From: Rhizobium sp.
GTDB lineage: Bacteria > Pseudomonadota > Alphaproteobacteria > Rhizobiales > Rhizobiaceae
Reading direction: 5' to 3'
Assembly: GCA_029865885.1 (NCBI GenBank)
Contig: JARXAK010000177.1
Coordinates: forward strand, 1-36,270
Length of the DNA stretch: 36,270 nucleotides
Shown here: positions 16,547-24,220 of the stretch, piece after piece
How positions within the stretch are numbered: position 1 is the first letter of the stretch
Layout: every line of letters starts with the position of its first letter
The notes under the pieces: generated by a model
Seen by the model: only the letters and a program-made list of their open reading frames with translations
Databases searched by the model: none
What the model was told of the DNA's origin: nothing
Translations under genes and position numbers: made by a program

Positions 16547-17389
16547 TCAGCGCATGTCTTCGATGGCGACTGCATCGACATCGGTATAGTCGACATTGTC
16601 ACCTGCCATTGCCCAGATGAACGAGTAATTGGCAGTGCCAGCGCCAGAATGGATCGACCAGCCCGGCGACAGAACCGCTTCTTCGTTCTTCGTGATGATG
16701 TGGCGTGTCTCGTCGGGCTCGCCGAAGAGGTGGAAAACACGCGTCTTTTCCGCCATGTCGAAGTAGAGATAGACCTCCATGCGCCGGTCATGGATGTGGC
16801 ACGGCATCGTGTTCCAGACAGAGCCCTTGGCAAGGCTCGTCATGCCGACAACGAGCTGGCAGGTCTTGACACCTTCGGGGTGAACGAACTGGAAGATCGA
16901 GCGCTCATTGCTGGTTTCCTGGGCGCCGAGATCCAGCCGCTTGGCGTCGCCAATGCCGATATGACGCGCCGGATGACGGGTATGGGCCGGAGCGCTCAAC
17001 AGGTAGAACTTGGCTGGCTGATCGGCGGACACAGAGGCGAAGCTGACCGACGACCCCATACCGGCATAGACCATGTCCCGGGTGCCGGCTTCGAACCTTT
17101 CGCCATCCACGGTGACCACACCTGCCCCGCCGATATTGACCGCAATCATCTCGCGGCGGGCGAGCAGCTCCGGGGTGCCGGCTGGCTTGATCGTCTCAAG
17201 CGGCAACGCACTGGCCAGGGGTACCGCACCACCGACGATCATGCGGTCGTAATTGGTGTAATGCAGCTGGATCCGGCCCGGCACGAAGAGCGGCGGCAGC
17301 AGAAAATTCGAACGCAATTCGTCCGTACCGAAGCCGGCAGCGGTCAACGGATCGATGGCGAAACGATTGGTGAAGTCGGTGTGCGACAT
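16547..17389 (-). CDS. kduI: 5-dehydro-4-deoxy-D-glucuronate isomerase
   Basis: A 280-residue cupin-fold isomerase. It converts 5-keto-4-deoxyuronate (DKI), formed from unsaturated galacturonate, into 3-deoxy-D-glycero-2,5-hexodiulosonate in pectin catabolism. The hallmark metal-binding segment TMPCHIHDRRMEVYLYFD is present, together with the upstream KRLDLGAQETSNERSIFQFVHPEGVKTCQLVVGM block and the C-terminal SPGWSIHSGAGTANYSFIWAMAGDN. Length and order match KduI throughout. The ATG at 17389 is preceded by GGGAGGAC. No kduD or kdgK/kdgA lies next to it, so later steps must be encoded elsewhere. It is separated from the AraC gene by a 119-bp gap holding a possible operator, and is followed by a strong hairpin. 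Confidence 0.96.
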   Translation of the reverse strand: MSHTDFTNRFAIDPLTAAGFGTDELRSNFLLPPLFVPGRIQLHYTNYDRMIVGGAVPLASALPLETIKPAGTPELLARREMIAVNIGGAGVVTVDGERFEAGTRDMVYAGMGSSVSFASVSADQPAKFYLLSAPAHTRHPARHIGIGDAKRLDLGAQETSNERSIFQFVHPEGVKTCQLVVGMTSLAKGSVWNTMPCHIHDRRMEVYLYFDMAEKTRVFHLFGEPDETRHIITKNEEAVLSPGWSIHSGAGTANYSFIWAMAGDNVDYTDVDAVAIEDMR

Positions 17390-17399
17390 CAGTCCTCCC

Positions 17400-17427
17400 A
17401 TACATGTTATTCCAACTTATCATACAT
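17400..17427 (-). promoter_or_regulatory. Possible operator upstream of kduI
   Basis: An AT-rich imperfect dyad with TATGATA-like half sites (on the minus strand ATGTATGATA followed after 8 bases by ATAACATGTAT overlapping) sits directly upstream of the kduI ribosome binding site. CATACAT also appears twice, 22 bp apart. Such TATGATA dyads are common for GntR-type regulators, but only about half the dyad positions match. No similar element was seen upstream of the GH4 gene. Confidence 0.3.
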
Positions 17428-17508
17428 CTTGGCCCAGCCGCCACAAGCGCTAAAAATCTTTTCATTGCAGGCAGCACGACATCAAGGCGACGGACCGCAG
17501 CCGGAAAC

Positions 17509-18438
17509 TCATAAGACAGGTCTTGTGCCGCGCGGCAATGGATAGACCACCTGCCCGTCCTCTTCGCCGCGCGGGAAAGCCCCTTCGCGGTTGCGCCGCT
17601 CGGCCTCCCGATAGCCCTGTGGGCTGATCCCGATATAACGCTTGAACATGCGGGAGAAATAATAGGCGTCAGCATAGCCGGAGAGTGCGGCCGCCCGCTT
17701 CACCGTGCAGCCCCCGGCAAGCAACCCCATGGCGCGCTCCATGCGCTTGAACTCCTGGAACTTGTCCATGGTCCAGCCGACGCGCTTGCGGAATTCGCGC
17801 TTGAAATAGTCGGGATTGTAGGGAGCTGCGGCAAGCACCTGCTCGGCAATCGCCTCGTTCAGCGGATCGGCGGCAATCTGGCTGGCGGCCACCATGATCG
17901 CCAGCGACAACTGATCCGGATTGGCCACCGTCCCGACGGATTGTTCCCGCCATCCGATGAAGGCCTGCTCGATGAATTCGATCAGCAGGAACATGAAGAC
18001 ATGATGCTGCTGCAACGTCGTCGAATAGGGCGGCGCTGTCTCGCGGAAGTGTCGGACCACCTTTTCCAGCATGTCCCAGCGGGCAAGTCTGACCGAGAGC
18101 GTCAGATCCATCTGCGCGATCAGGTCGAGACGCCCGAAAAGCTCCAGCGTGAAATGCTGGGCGATCCCGGTATAGGCCTCAATGGACGCCGATCGCCCGA
18201 CGAAACGCGTGCCCGCCGGAAGCAACATTGCCGAGCCCGGCACCATCTCCACCGTCTGGCCTTCGACCTCGTAGATGCCGCAACCGCTGAGGCAGATCAC
18301 GAGGTCATGCACCCGGTTCGACTTGTCGATCGACCAGGTCTGCGAATGTTGCATGCGAATGGTCGAGCGGGTGAGGTTCAGCGCCAGCGCCTGCATCGGG
18401 ATGCCGGTCAACACGCTACCTTCAGTTTCGTCCATCAT
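17509..18438 (-). CDS. AraC-family transcriptional regulator of the pectin locus
   Basis: A 309-residue regulator. The N-terminal half is an AraC-type cupin sensor region (YEVEGQTVEMVPGSAMLLPAGTRF). The C-terminal about 100 residues hold the double helix-turn-helix: first HTH in IAEQVLAAAPYNPDYFKREF, second in VKRAAALSGYADAYYFSRMFKRYIGISPQGYR, with the family FxRxFKxxxGxSPxxYR signature. The start at 18438 follows GGGGA. It is divergent from the GH4/ABC-transporter operon across 165 bp and upstream of kduI on the same strand, a typical position for a local activator. The inducer is probably a galacturonate-derived compound, by context. Confidence 0.92.
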   Translation of the reverse strand: MMDETEGSVLTGIPMQALALNLTRSTIRMQHSQTWSIDKSNRVHDLVICLSGCGIYEVEGQTVEMVPGSAMLLPAGTRFVGRSASIEAYTGIAQHFTLELFGRLDLIAQMDLTLSVRLARWDMLEKVVRHFRETAPPYSTTLQQHHVFMFLLIEFIEQAFIGWREQSVGTVANPDQLSLAIMVAASQIAADPLNEAIAEQVLAAAPYNPDYFKREFRKRVGWTMDKFQEFKRMERAMGLLAGGCTVKRAAALSGYADAYYFSRMFKRYIGISPQGYREAERRNREGAFPRGEEDGQVVYPLPRGTRPVL

Positions 18439-18603
18439 TTTTCCCCTATTTGTCGATTTCCGCTGGATGCAACTGGCGGGATATTAGGCACAGGACCGGT
18501 CGTCTTGGGAAGGCCGGGGAGGATATCAGGAGGAGAAGGGAAGACAGCGGGGACAGGTCAGCCCATTGACCGGTCACCGCACCGTCGAACCCTGGATTTT
18601 GCG
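18439..18603. promoter_or_regulatory. Divergent promoter region, araC-type regulator / GH4 operon
   Basis: 165 bases between two divergent starts must contain both promoters. A purine-rich GGGGAGGATATCAGGAGGAGAAGGG stretch lies about 55-90 bases before the GH4 ATG. I could not assign -35/-10 boxes or a clear AraC direct repeat. Confidence 0.4.
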
Positions 18604-20010
18604 ATGCAGAAAACGGAATACACGCGCCCGGTCACCATCGCCTATGTCGGTGGCGGCTCGCTCAACTGGGCGACGAAACTGATGGGCGACCTCGCCCAGG
18701 ACGGCACGGTCCCGGCGACCGTCCGGCTCTACGATCTCGACCATGCGGCCGCCGAGCGCAATGCCCGGATCGGTGCCCGCTATGCCGCACGCAGCGCGAC
18801 TGGCGCCCCGGTCACCTACACGGCGGAGAAGACGCTGGATGCCGCCCTGACCGGCGCCGACATCGTCATCATCTCGATCCTGCCAGGCTCCTTCGAGGAC
18901 ATGGCGAACGACATTGCAATCCCCGAGTGCTACGGCATCCGTCAGTCGGTCGGCGACACCGTCGGACCCGGCGGCTTTGTCCGCGCCATGCGGGCCATCC
19001 CGATGATCGCTAAGATCGGCCGGGCGATCGCGCGCCACTGCCCGAAGGCCTATGTCTGCAATCTGACCAACCCGATGTCGGTGCTGACGGGCACGCTCTA
19101 CGCCGTCTTCCCGGAGATCCGGGCATGGGGCTCCTGCCACGAGGTCATCAAGACCCGCAAGATCATGGCCTATCTGGCCAACCGCCAGGCCGGCGAAGTG
19201 CTCTACGGCTATCGCGACGCCAAGGTGAACGTGCTCGGCATCAACCACTTCACCTTTGTTGACCGCGCCACCGTCGGCGGCCTCGACATGATGCCGGCCT
19301 ATCTCGCTTTCGCCCGTGCGCAGCATGCGACAGGCTGGCGGGAATCCCCGCTCGATCCCGATAACGAACACGACCGCTATTTCACCGACAGCTTTCGCGT
19401 GAAGTTCGATCTCTCGCTCCGCTTCGGCATCGCGGCTGCCGCCGGTGACCGGCATCTGGTCGAATTCCTGCCCCAGAGTTGGTATCTCGATGACCATGCT
19501 GCCTGGAAATTCGGCCTCACTCCGGTCGAGTTCCGCATGCGCGAGCGCAAGGAGAAGGTCGACTATGCTGACGCCCTCGACCAGGGCGCCGAGCTTCCGC
19601 CGGCAAGGGCCTCTGACGAAGCGATCGTCGAGCAGATCAAAGCGCTCCTGGGTGGCCCCGAACATGTGAGCAACGTCAATCTGCCGAACCATGGCCAGCT
19701 TGCCGGGTTCTCGGCCGGCACGATCGTCGAGACGAACGTCCGCTTCAGTGCACTCGGCATCCAGCCTGTCGTCGCTGGGCGCCTGCCGCGGGCCGTCGAA
19801 CTGCTCACCCGCCCCCATGCAGACCGGCAGGACGCGCTTGTGGCCGCCATCCTTTCTGATGATGTCGACGCACTGCTTCCGCTCTTCGTGTCGGATCCGC
19901 TGGTCGCCGCACTGCCGCAGGAAAAGGCGGCCCGCCTCTTCCGGGACATGGTCTCCGCGACCCGGCATCGCCTGCCGGAAACGCTGATACATGCGGGAGA
20001 TGCCGCATGA
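18604..20010 (+). CDS. GH4 family glycosidase, probably alpha-galacturonidase/glucuronidase
   Basis: A 468-residue NAD- and metal-dependent glycoside hydrolase of family 4. It works by an oxidation-elimination mechanism and can release uronic acids from oligomers. The Rossmann motif is VGGGSLNWATKLM (residues 15-27). The substrate segment includes NLTNPMSV (153-160), C178-H179-E180-V181 and GINHF (212-216), with Cys and His binding Mn2+. As I recall, the CHEV form marks uronate-specific GH4 enzymes such as the Thermotoga alpha-glucuronidase. Together with the pectin context this favours galacturonide. No signal peptide is seen. ATG 18604 lacks a strong ribosome site, but the family start fits; the frame is open much further upstream without family similarity. 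Its stop overlaps the permease start by ATGA. Confidence 0.88.
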   Translation: MQKTEYTRPVTIAYVGGGSLNWATKLMGDLAQDGTVPATVRLYDLDHAAAERNARIGARYAARSATGAPVTYTAEKTLDAALTGADIVIISILPGSFEDMANDIAIPECYGIRQSVGDTVGPGGFVRAMRAIPMIAKIGRAIARHCPKAYVCNLTNPMSVLTGTLYAVFPEIRAWGSCHEVIKTRKIMAYLANRQAGEVLYGYRDAKVNVLGINHFTFVDRATVGGLDMMPAYLAFARAQHATGWRESPLDPDNEHDRYFTDSFRVKFDLSLRFGIAAAAGDRHLVEFLPQSWYLDDHAAWKFGLTPVEFRMRERKEKVDYADALDQGAELPPARASDEAIVEQIKALLGGPEHVSNVNLPNHGQLAGFSAGTIVETNVRFSALGIQPVVAGRLPRAVELLTRPHADRQDALVAAILSDDVDALLPLFVSDPLVAALPQEKAARLFRDMVSATRHRLPETLIHAGDAA

Positions 20011-20891
20011 GCGGGGACAGCCGTTTTCTCGGGCTCCTGTATCTGGCGCCCTATATCGTCGGACTTCTGGTCTTCACGGCACTGCCATTCGTCGTGTCTC
20101 TCTATCTGAGTTTCACCGACTACAATCTGATGAGTGCGCCGATCTTCACCGGCTTCGACAACTATATCAGGCTGTTCACCTCGGACAGGACCTTCATACG
20201 GTCGCTGAGTGTCACCCTGCTCTACGTCTTTGTCACGGTGCCGCTGGAACTGTGCTTCGCGCTCTTCATCGCCGTCATCCTGAATTACAAGCTGAAGTTC
20301 ATCAATCTCTACCGCACGGCCTTCTACGTCCCGTCGATCCTGGGCGGCTCGATCGCGATCGCCGTGTTGTGGCGCTACATGTTCGCCGATGTCGGCCTGG
20401 TCAATATGGGCCTCGCGATGATCGGCCTCGAACCGGTCAACTGGTTCGGCGACCCGACCAATGCGATGTTCACGATCACGCTGCTGCGTGTCTGGCAGTT
20501 CGGTTCGGCCATGGTGATCTTCCTCGCGGCACTCCAGAGCATCGACAAGAGCCTTTACGAGGCCGCTTCGATCGACGGAGCGGGGAAGTGGAAGAGCTTC
20601 GTGCACATCACCCTGCCGCTGATCACACCGGTGATTTTCTTCAACCTGATCATGCAGATGGTCCAGGCCTTCCAGGAGTTCAACGGCCCTTACATCATCA
20701 CGCAGGGCGGCCCGCTGAAGGCCACCTATTTCCTGCCGATCTACATCTATGACGAGGCCTTCCTGCGCTTCGACATGGGTTATGCCTCGGCCATCGCCTG
20801 GGTGCTGTTCCTCATCATCATGGCCCTCACCCTCATCGCCTTCTGGTCCTCGCGCCACTGGGTCTACTACGCCGGCGACAAGCGGAGCTGA
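20007..20891 (+). CDS. CUT1 ABC sugar transporter permease (TogM-like)
   Basis: A 294-residue inner-membrane permease with six hydrophobic helices, starting with LLYLAPYIVGLLVFTALPFVVSLYLSF. The cytoplasmic EAA loop, YEAASIDGAGKWKSFVHITLPLITP (about residues 187-211), couples to the ATPase. It is of the MalF/UgpA type (CUT1) that imports oligosaccharides. It overlaps the GH4 gene by four bases and is followed after two bases by the second permease. With the neighbouring enzymes it resembles the oligogalacturonide importer TogMNAB. The substrate is inferred from context. Confidence 0.93.
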   Translation: MSGDSRFLGLLYLAPYIVGLLVFTALPFVVSLYLSFTDYNLMSAPIFTGFDNYIRLFTSDRTFIRSLSVTLLYVFVTVPLELCFALFIAVILNYKLKFINLYRTAFYVPSILGGSIAIAVLWRYMFADVGLVNMGLAMIGLEPVNWFGDPTNAMFTITLLRVWQFGSAMVIFLAALQSIDKSLYEAASIDGAGKWKSFVHITLPLITPVIFFNLIMQMVQAFQEFNGPYIITQGGPLKATYFLPIYIYDEAFLRFDMGYASAIAWVLFLIIMALTLIAFWSSRHWVYYAGDKRS

Positions 20892-20893
20892 TC

Positions 20894-21802
20894 ATGACAG
20901 ACCACGCCCTCACCCCCTTTGCCGCTGGCCTCGACGAGGTCGACAAGGCCCATCGTCGCGACCGTCGCCGACAGAAGATGACGATCGTGTTCCGCTATGC
21001 GCTTCTCACGCTGGTCGGGCTCATCATGCTCTATCCGCTGATCTGGCTGATCGGCGCGTCGTTCAAGACCAATTCCGAGATCTTCGCCAATCCGGGCTTC
21101 TGGCCGGAAAACCCGACAGCCGACGGCTATATCCGCGGCTGGCAGACGTCGACACCCTACACCTTCGGAACCTTCTTCCTGAACACGCTGTGGATCGTGC
21201 TGCCGAAGATCATCGGCACCGCGATCTCCTGCACGGCGGTAGCCTACGGCTTCGCCCGCTTCGACTTCCCGTTCAAGAAGGTGCTTTTCGCCACGCTGAT
21301 CGCGACACTGCTGCTGCCCAACGTCGTGACCCGCATCCCGCAATACCTGCTGTTCCGCGATCTCGGCTGGCTCGACACCTATCTTCCGCTCTGGGTCCCC
21401 TCGGCATTCGCCGGTGATGCCTTCTTCGTCTTCATGCTGGTGCAGTTCCTGCGCGCCATTCCGCGCGACATGGAAGAGGCAGCCCGCGTGGACGGCGCCA
21501 ATACCTGGCAGGTCCTGATCTTCATTGTCGTGCCCCTGCTGATGCCGGCACTGATCTCCGTCTGCCTGTTTCAGTTCATGTGGACGATGAACGACTTCCT
21601 CGGGCCGCTGATCTACCTCTCCTCGGTCGACAAGTTCCCCGTCTCGCTGGCGCTGAAGCTGTCGATCGACACGACGGAAGCCTTCGAGTGGAACCGGGTG
21701 CTCGCCATGTCGGTGCTGACGCTCCTGCCGGCGCTGACGGTCTTCTTCCTCGCCCAGAAATACTTCATCGACGGCATCTCCGCCGGCGGCATCAAGGGAT
21801 AA
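20894..21802 (+). CDS. CUT1 ABC sugar transporter permease (TogN-like)
   Basis: A 302-residue partner permease of the MalG/UgpE type. The N-terminal 30 residues are charged and cytoplasmic. TM1 is YALLTLVGLIMLYPLIWLIGASF, and six helices follow in all. The EAA loop reads MEEAARVDGANTWQVLIFIVVPLLMP, and the C-terminus ends in the CUT1-typical QKYFIDGISAGGIKG. The gene starts two bases after the first permease, and the ATPase gene follows five bases after its stop, so the operon is tight. Confidence 0.94.
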   Translation: MTDHALTPFAAGLDEVDKAHRRDRRRQKMTIVFRYALLTLVGLIMLYPLIWLIGASFKTNSEIFANPGFWPENPTADGYIRGWQTSTPYTFGTFFLNTLWIVLPKIIGTAISCTAVAYGFARFDFPFKKVLFATLIATLLLPNVVTRIPQYLLFRDLGWLDTYLPLWVPSAFAGDAFFVFMLVQFLRAIPRDMEEAARVDGANTWQVLIFIVVPLLMPALISVCLFQFMWTMNDFLGPLIYLSSVDKFPVSLALKLSIDTTEAFEWNRVLAMSVLTLLPALTVFFLAQKYFIDGISAGGIKG

Positions 21803-21806
21803 TGCA

Positions 21807-22919
21807 ATGGCAAGGTTGCAACTCAAAAACCTCGAAAAAGACTATGGCTCCTTCCGCGCCGTGCATGGCATCAATCTCGACGTCGAGGACGGTGAATTCA
21901 TGGTCCTGGTCGGCCCCTCCGGCTGCGCCAAGTCGACGACGCTGCGGATGATCGCAGGCCTGGAAAGGATCACCGGCGGCGAGATCCGCATCGGCGGGGA
22001 ACTCGTCAACGACCGAGCCCCCGGGGATCGCGGAATTTCCATGGTCTTCCAGAACTACGCGCTCTATCCGCATATGAAGGTGAAGAAGAACCTCTCCTTC
22101 TCGATGCGCCTGAAGCGCCGCCCGCAGACCGAGATCGACGAAGCGACCGACAAGGTGGCGGGCACGCTGGAGATCGGCGCCCTGCTCGAGCGGCTGCCGA
22201 AACAGCTCTCGGGCGGTCAGGCCCAGCGCGTCGCCGTCGGGCGTGCGCTGATCAAGAAGCCGCAGGTCTTCCTCTTCGACGAGCCACTCTCCAACCTCGA
22301 CGCCAAGCTGCGCGCCTCGATGCGTGTGCGCATCACTGACCTGCACAAGCAGCTGAAGGCCGACGGCATGGCAGCGACCGTCATCTACGTCACCCACGAC
22401 CAGACCGAGGCCATGACCATGGGCGACCGGATCTGCGTCATGAAGGACGGGCACATCATGCAGGTGGCCGATCCCGTGACACTCTATAACCGCCCGGCCA
22501 ACGCCTTCGTCGCCGGCTTCATCGGCAGCCCGGAGATGAACCTGATCGCCGCCGAACTCTCCGGCAACGGCGAACTGGTGACCGCCGGCCAGACCCTGTC
22601 GATCATGGATGGACTTGCGCAACGGCTGCATCAGAACGCACCGCGTGAGGTCACCATCGGCATCCGCCCGCAGCATCTGAGGATCGCGCCGCCCGAGACG
22701 GCAGGCACGCTGTCGGGGCGCATCAGCCATGTCGAGTTCATGGGCCACGAAGTCTATCTCTACGTGGATATCGGCGGCGAACGTCTCATCGCCGTCGTGC
22801 CGTCCAGCCAGTACGACCGGTCCGCCATCCGCGACGACCGCGTCTGGTTGAGCCCGGACATCCGGTCCACGCACATCTTCAACCGAATGACGGGCGAGAA
22901 CATCTCGCTCGCCGACTGA
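21807..22919 (+). CDS. CUT1 ABC transporter ATP-binding protein (UgpC/TogA-like)
   Basis: A 370-residue MalK-type ATPase. Nucleotide-binding domain (1-235): Walker A GPSGCAKST (36-44), Q-loop MVFQNYALYPH, signature LSGGQAQRVAVGRAL, Walker B VFLFDEPLSNLDAKLR and switch His in VTHDQTEAM. A C-terminal TOBE/OB regulatory domain (about 235-370) contains FIGSPEMN and IGIRPQHL. Walker A position 41 is Ala where Gly is the norm (GCGKST); the codon is clearly GCC. All other catalytic motifs are intact, so activity is still expected. It should energise the two upstream permeases. UgpC-type ATPases can be shared among several CUT1 importers. Confidence 0.94.
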   Translation: MARLQLKNLEKDYGSFRAVHGINLDVEDGEFMVLVGPSGCAKSTTLRMIAGLERITGGEIRIGGELVNDRAPGDRGISMVFQNYALYPHMKVKKNLSFSMRLKRRPQTEIDEATDKVAGTLEIGALLERLPKQLSGGQAQRVAVGRALIKKPQVFLFDEPLSNLDAKLRASMRVRITDLHKQLKADGMAATVIYVTHDQTEAMTMGDRICVMKDGHIMQVADPVTLYNRPANAFVAGFIGSPEMNLIAAELSGNGELVTAGQTLSIMDGLAQRLHQNAPREVTIGIRPQHLRIAPPETAGTLSGRISHVEFMGHEVYLYVDIGGERLIAVVPSSQYDRSAIRDDRVWLSPDIRSTHIFNRMTGENISLAD

Positions 22920-22952
22920 AGCCGTCATCGTTCTAACTTGGGAGGAGCCAGA

Positions 22953-24209
22953 ATGAGAACCTTGATCATGACCGCCGCACTTCTTGCGGCAACCAGCCTC
23001 AGCACTGCCTATGCTGCCGATCTTCGCATGTCCTGGTGGGGCAGCGACGACCGCCATGTCGCCACGCAGGAAGCCTTGAAGCTCTGCGGTGGCAAATTTG
23101 GCCACACCATCTCGCCGGAATTCACCGGCTGGACCGGCCACCAGGAGAAGATCACCACCCAGCTCGCCGGCAAGACCGAAGCCGACATCATGCAGATCAA
23201 CTGGCCATGGCTGCCGATCTTCTCGAAGAACGGCGACGGTTTTGTCGACCTGACCCAGTTCAAGGACGTCATTGACCTCAGCCAGTGGTCCGAGACGGAT
23301 CTGAAGAGCGGCAGCGTTGACGGCAAGCTGAACGGCCTGCCGGTCTCGACCACCGGCCGCGTCTTCATGTTCAACAAGACGACCTATGACAAGGCGGGCC
23401 TTGCGATCCCGACCACCTGGGACGAACTGCTCGCCGCAGCCCCTGTCATGAAGGAGAAGCTCGGCCAGGATTACTATCCCTTCGAAGGCACGGCCCTCGA
23501 CGCCCGCCTCGTCGTGATCCTGCGCACCACCCAGAAGACCGGCAAGGACCTGATCGATCCCGCAACCAACCAGGTCGCCTGGACCGTCGAGGAACTCGCC
23601 GACGGCCTGAAATTCTACCAGACGATGGTCGACAAGGGCGTCATCAAGTCCTGGAAGGACGTGGCTGCTGGTGGCAATGCGCCGCTGCACGAGAACCCCG
23701 AATGGGCCAAGGGCAAGATCGCCGGCACCTATCAGTGGGACAGCACCTACGGCAAGATCTCCGGCCCGATGGAAGACGGCCAGGAACTCGTGCCCGTCAA
23801 GCTGCTGCAGGTCGACGGCGCCAAGACAGAAGGCGTCTACCGCAAGCCCTCCATGCTGTTTGCCATCTCGAAGAACGGCAAGGAACCGAAGGCGGCAGCC
23901 GAAATCGTCAACTGCCTGCTGAACGACCCGGAAGCGATCAAGATCCTCGGCGCGACGCGTGGCGTGCCGTCGAGCAAGATCGCGCTCGACGAACTGACCA
24001 AGGCCGGATCGATCAAGCCGGTGCAGGTCGAGGCCAACAAGATCGTGCTTGATGGTGCGGGGGTCGGCGTCTCGCCGCTCAACGAACATCCGCGCGTGAC
24101 GGATGTCTTCGACAGCACGTTCGAAGCCTTCGCCTATGGCCAGGCCTCGGCCGAAGACGCTGCAGCCGAGATCATCGACGGCATCAACAGCGCACTGACC
24201 GGCATCTGA
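22953..24209 (+). CDS. ABC transporter binding protein, TogB-like
   Basis: A 418-residue periplasmic binding protein of the SBP_bac_1 family. The signal peptide is MRTLIMTAALLAATSLSTAYA, with cleavage after AYA at about residue 21. The mature protein starts ADLRMSWWGSDDRH, close to oligogalacturonide-binding TogB proteins. Further landmarks are WTGHQEKITTQLAGKTEADIMQ and GLPVSTTGRVFMFNKTTYDKAGL. The ATG at 22953 follows GGGAGGAG at an ideal distance; an in-frame start at 22938 is less good. It is the fourth gene of the importer operon and probably the most strongly translated. Ligand: pectin-derived oligogalacturonides, by similarity of motif and neighbours. Confidence 0.92.
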   Translation: MRTLIMTAALLAATSLSTAYAADLRMSWWGSDDRHVATQEALKLCGGKFGHTISPEFTGWTGHQEKITTQLAGKTEADIMQINWPWLPIFSKNGDGFVDLTQFKDVIDLSQWSETDLKSGSVDGKLNGLPVSTTGRVFMFNKTTYDKAGLAIPTTWDELLAAAPVMKEKLGQDYYPFEGTALDARLVVILRTTQKTGKDLIDPATNQVAWTVEELADGLKFYQTMVDKGVIKSWKDVAAGGNAPLHENPEWAKGKIAGTYQWDSTYGKISGPMEDGQELVPVKLLQVDGAKTEGVYRKPSMLFAISKNGKEPKAAAEIVNCLLNDPEAIKILGATRGVPSSKIALDELTKAGSIKPVQVEANKIVLDGAGVGVSPLNEHPRVTDVFDSTFEAFAYGQASAEDAAAEIIDGINSALTGI

Positions 24210-24220
24210 GGAGGACGATC

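Noticed and set aside
17941-18603. In-frame upstream extension of the GH4 gene
   Set aside because: The extension runs antisense through the AraC-type regulator and bears no GH4 similarity. The Rossmann fold starts just after the ATG at 18604.
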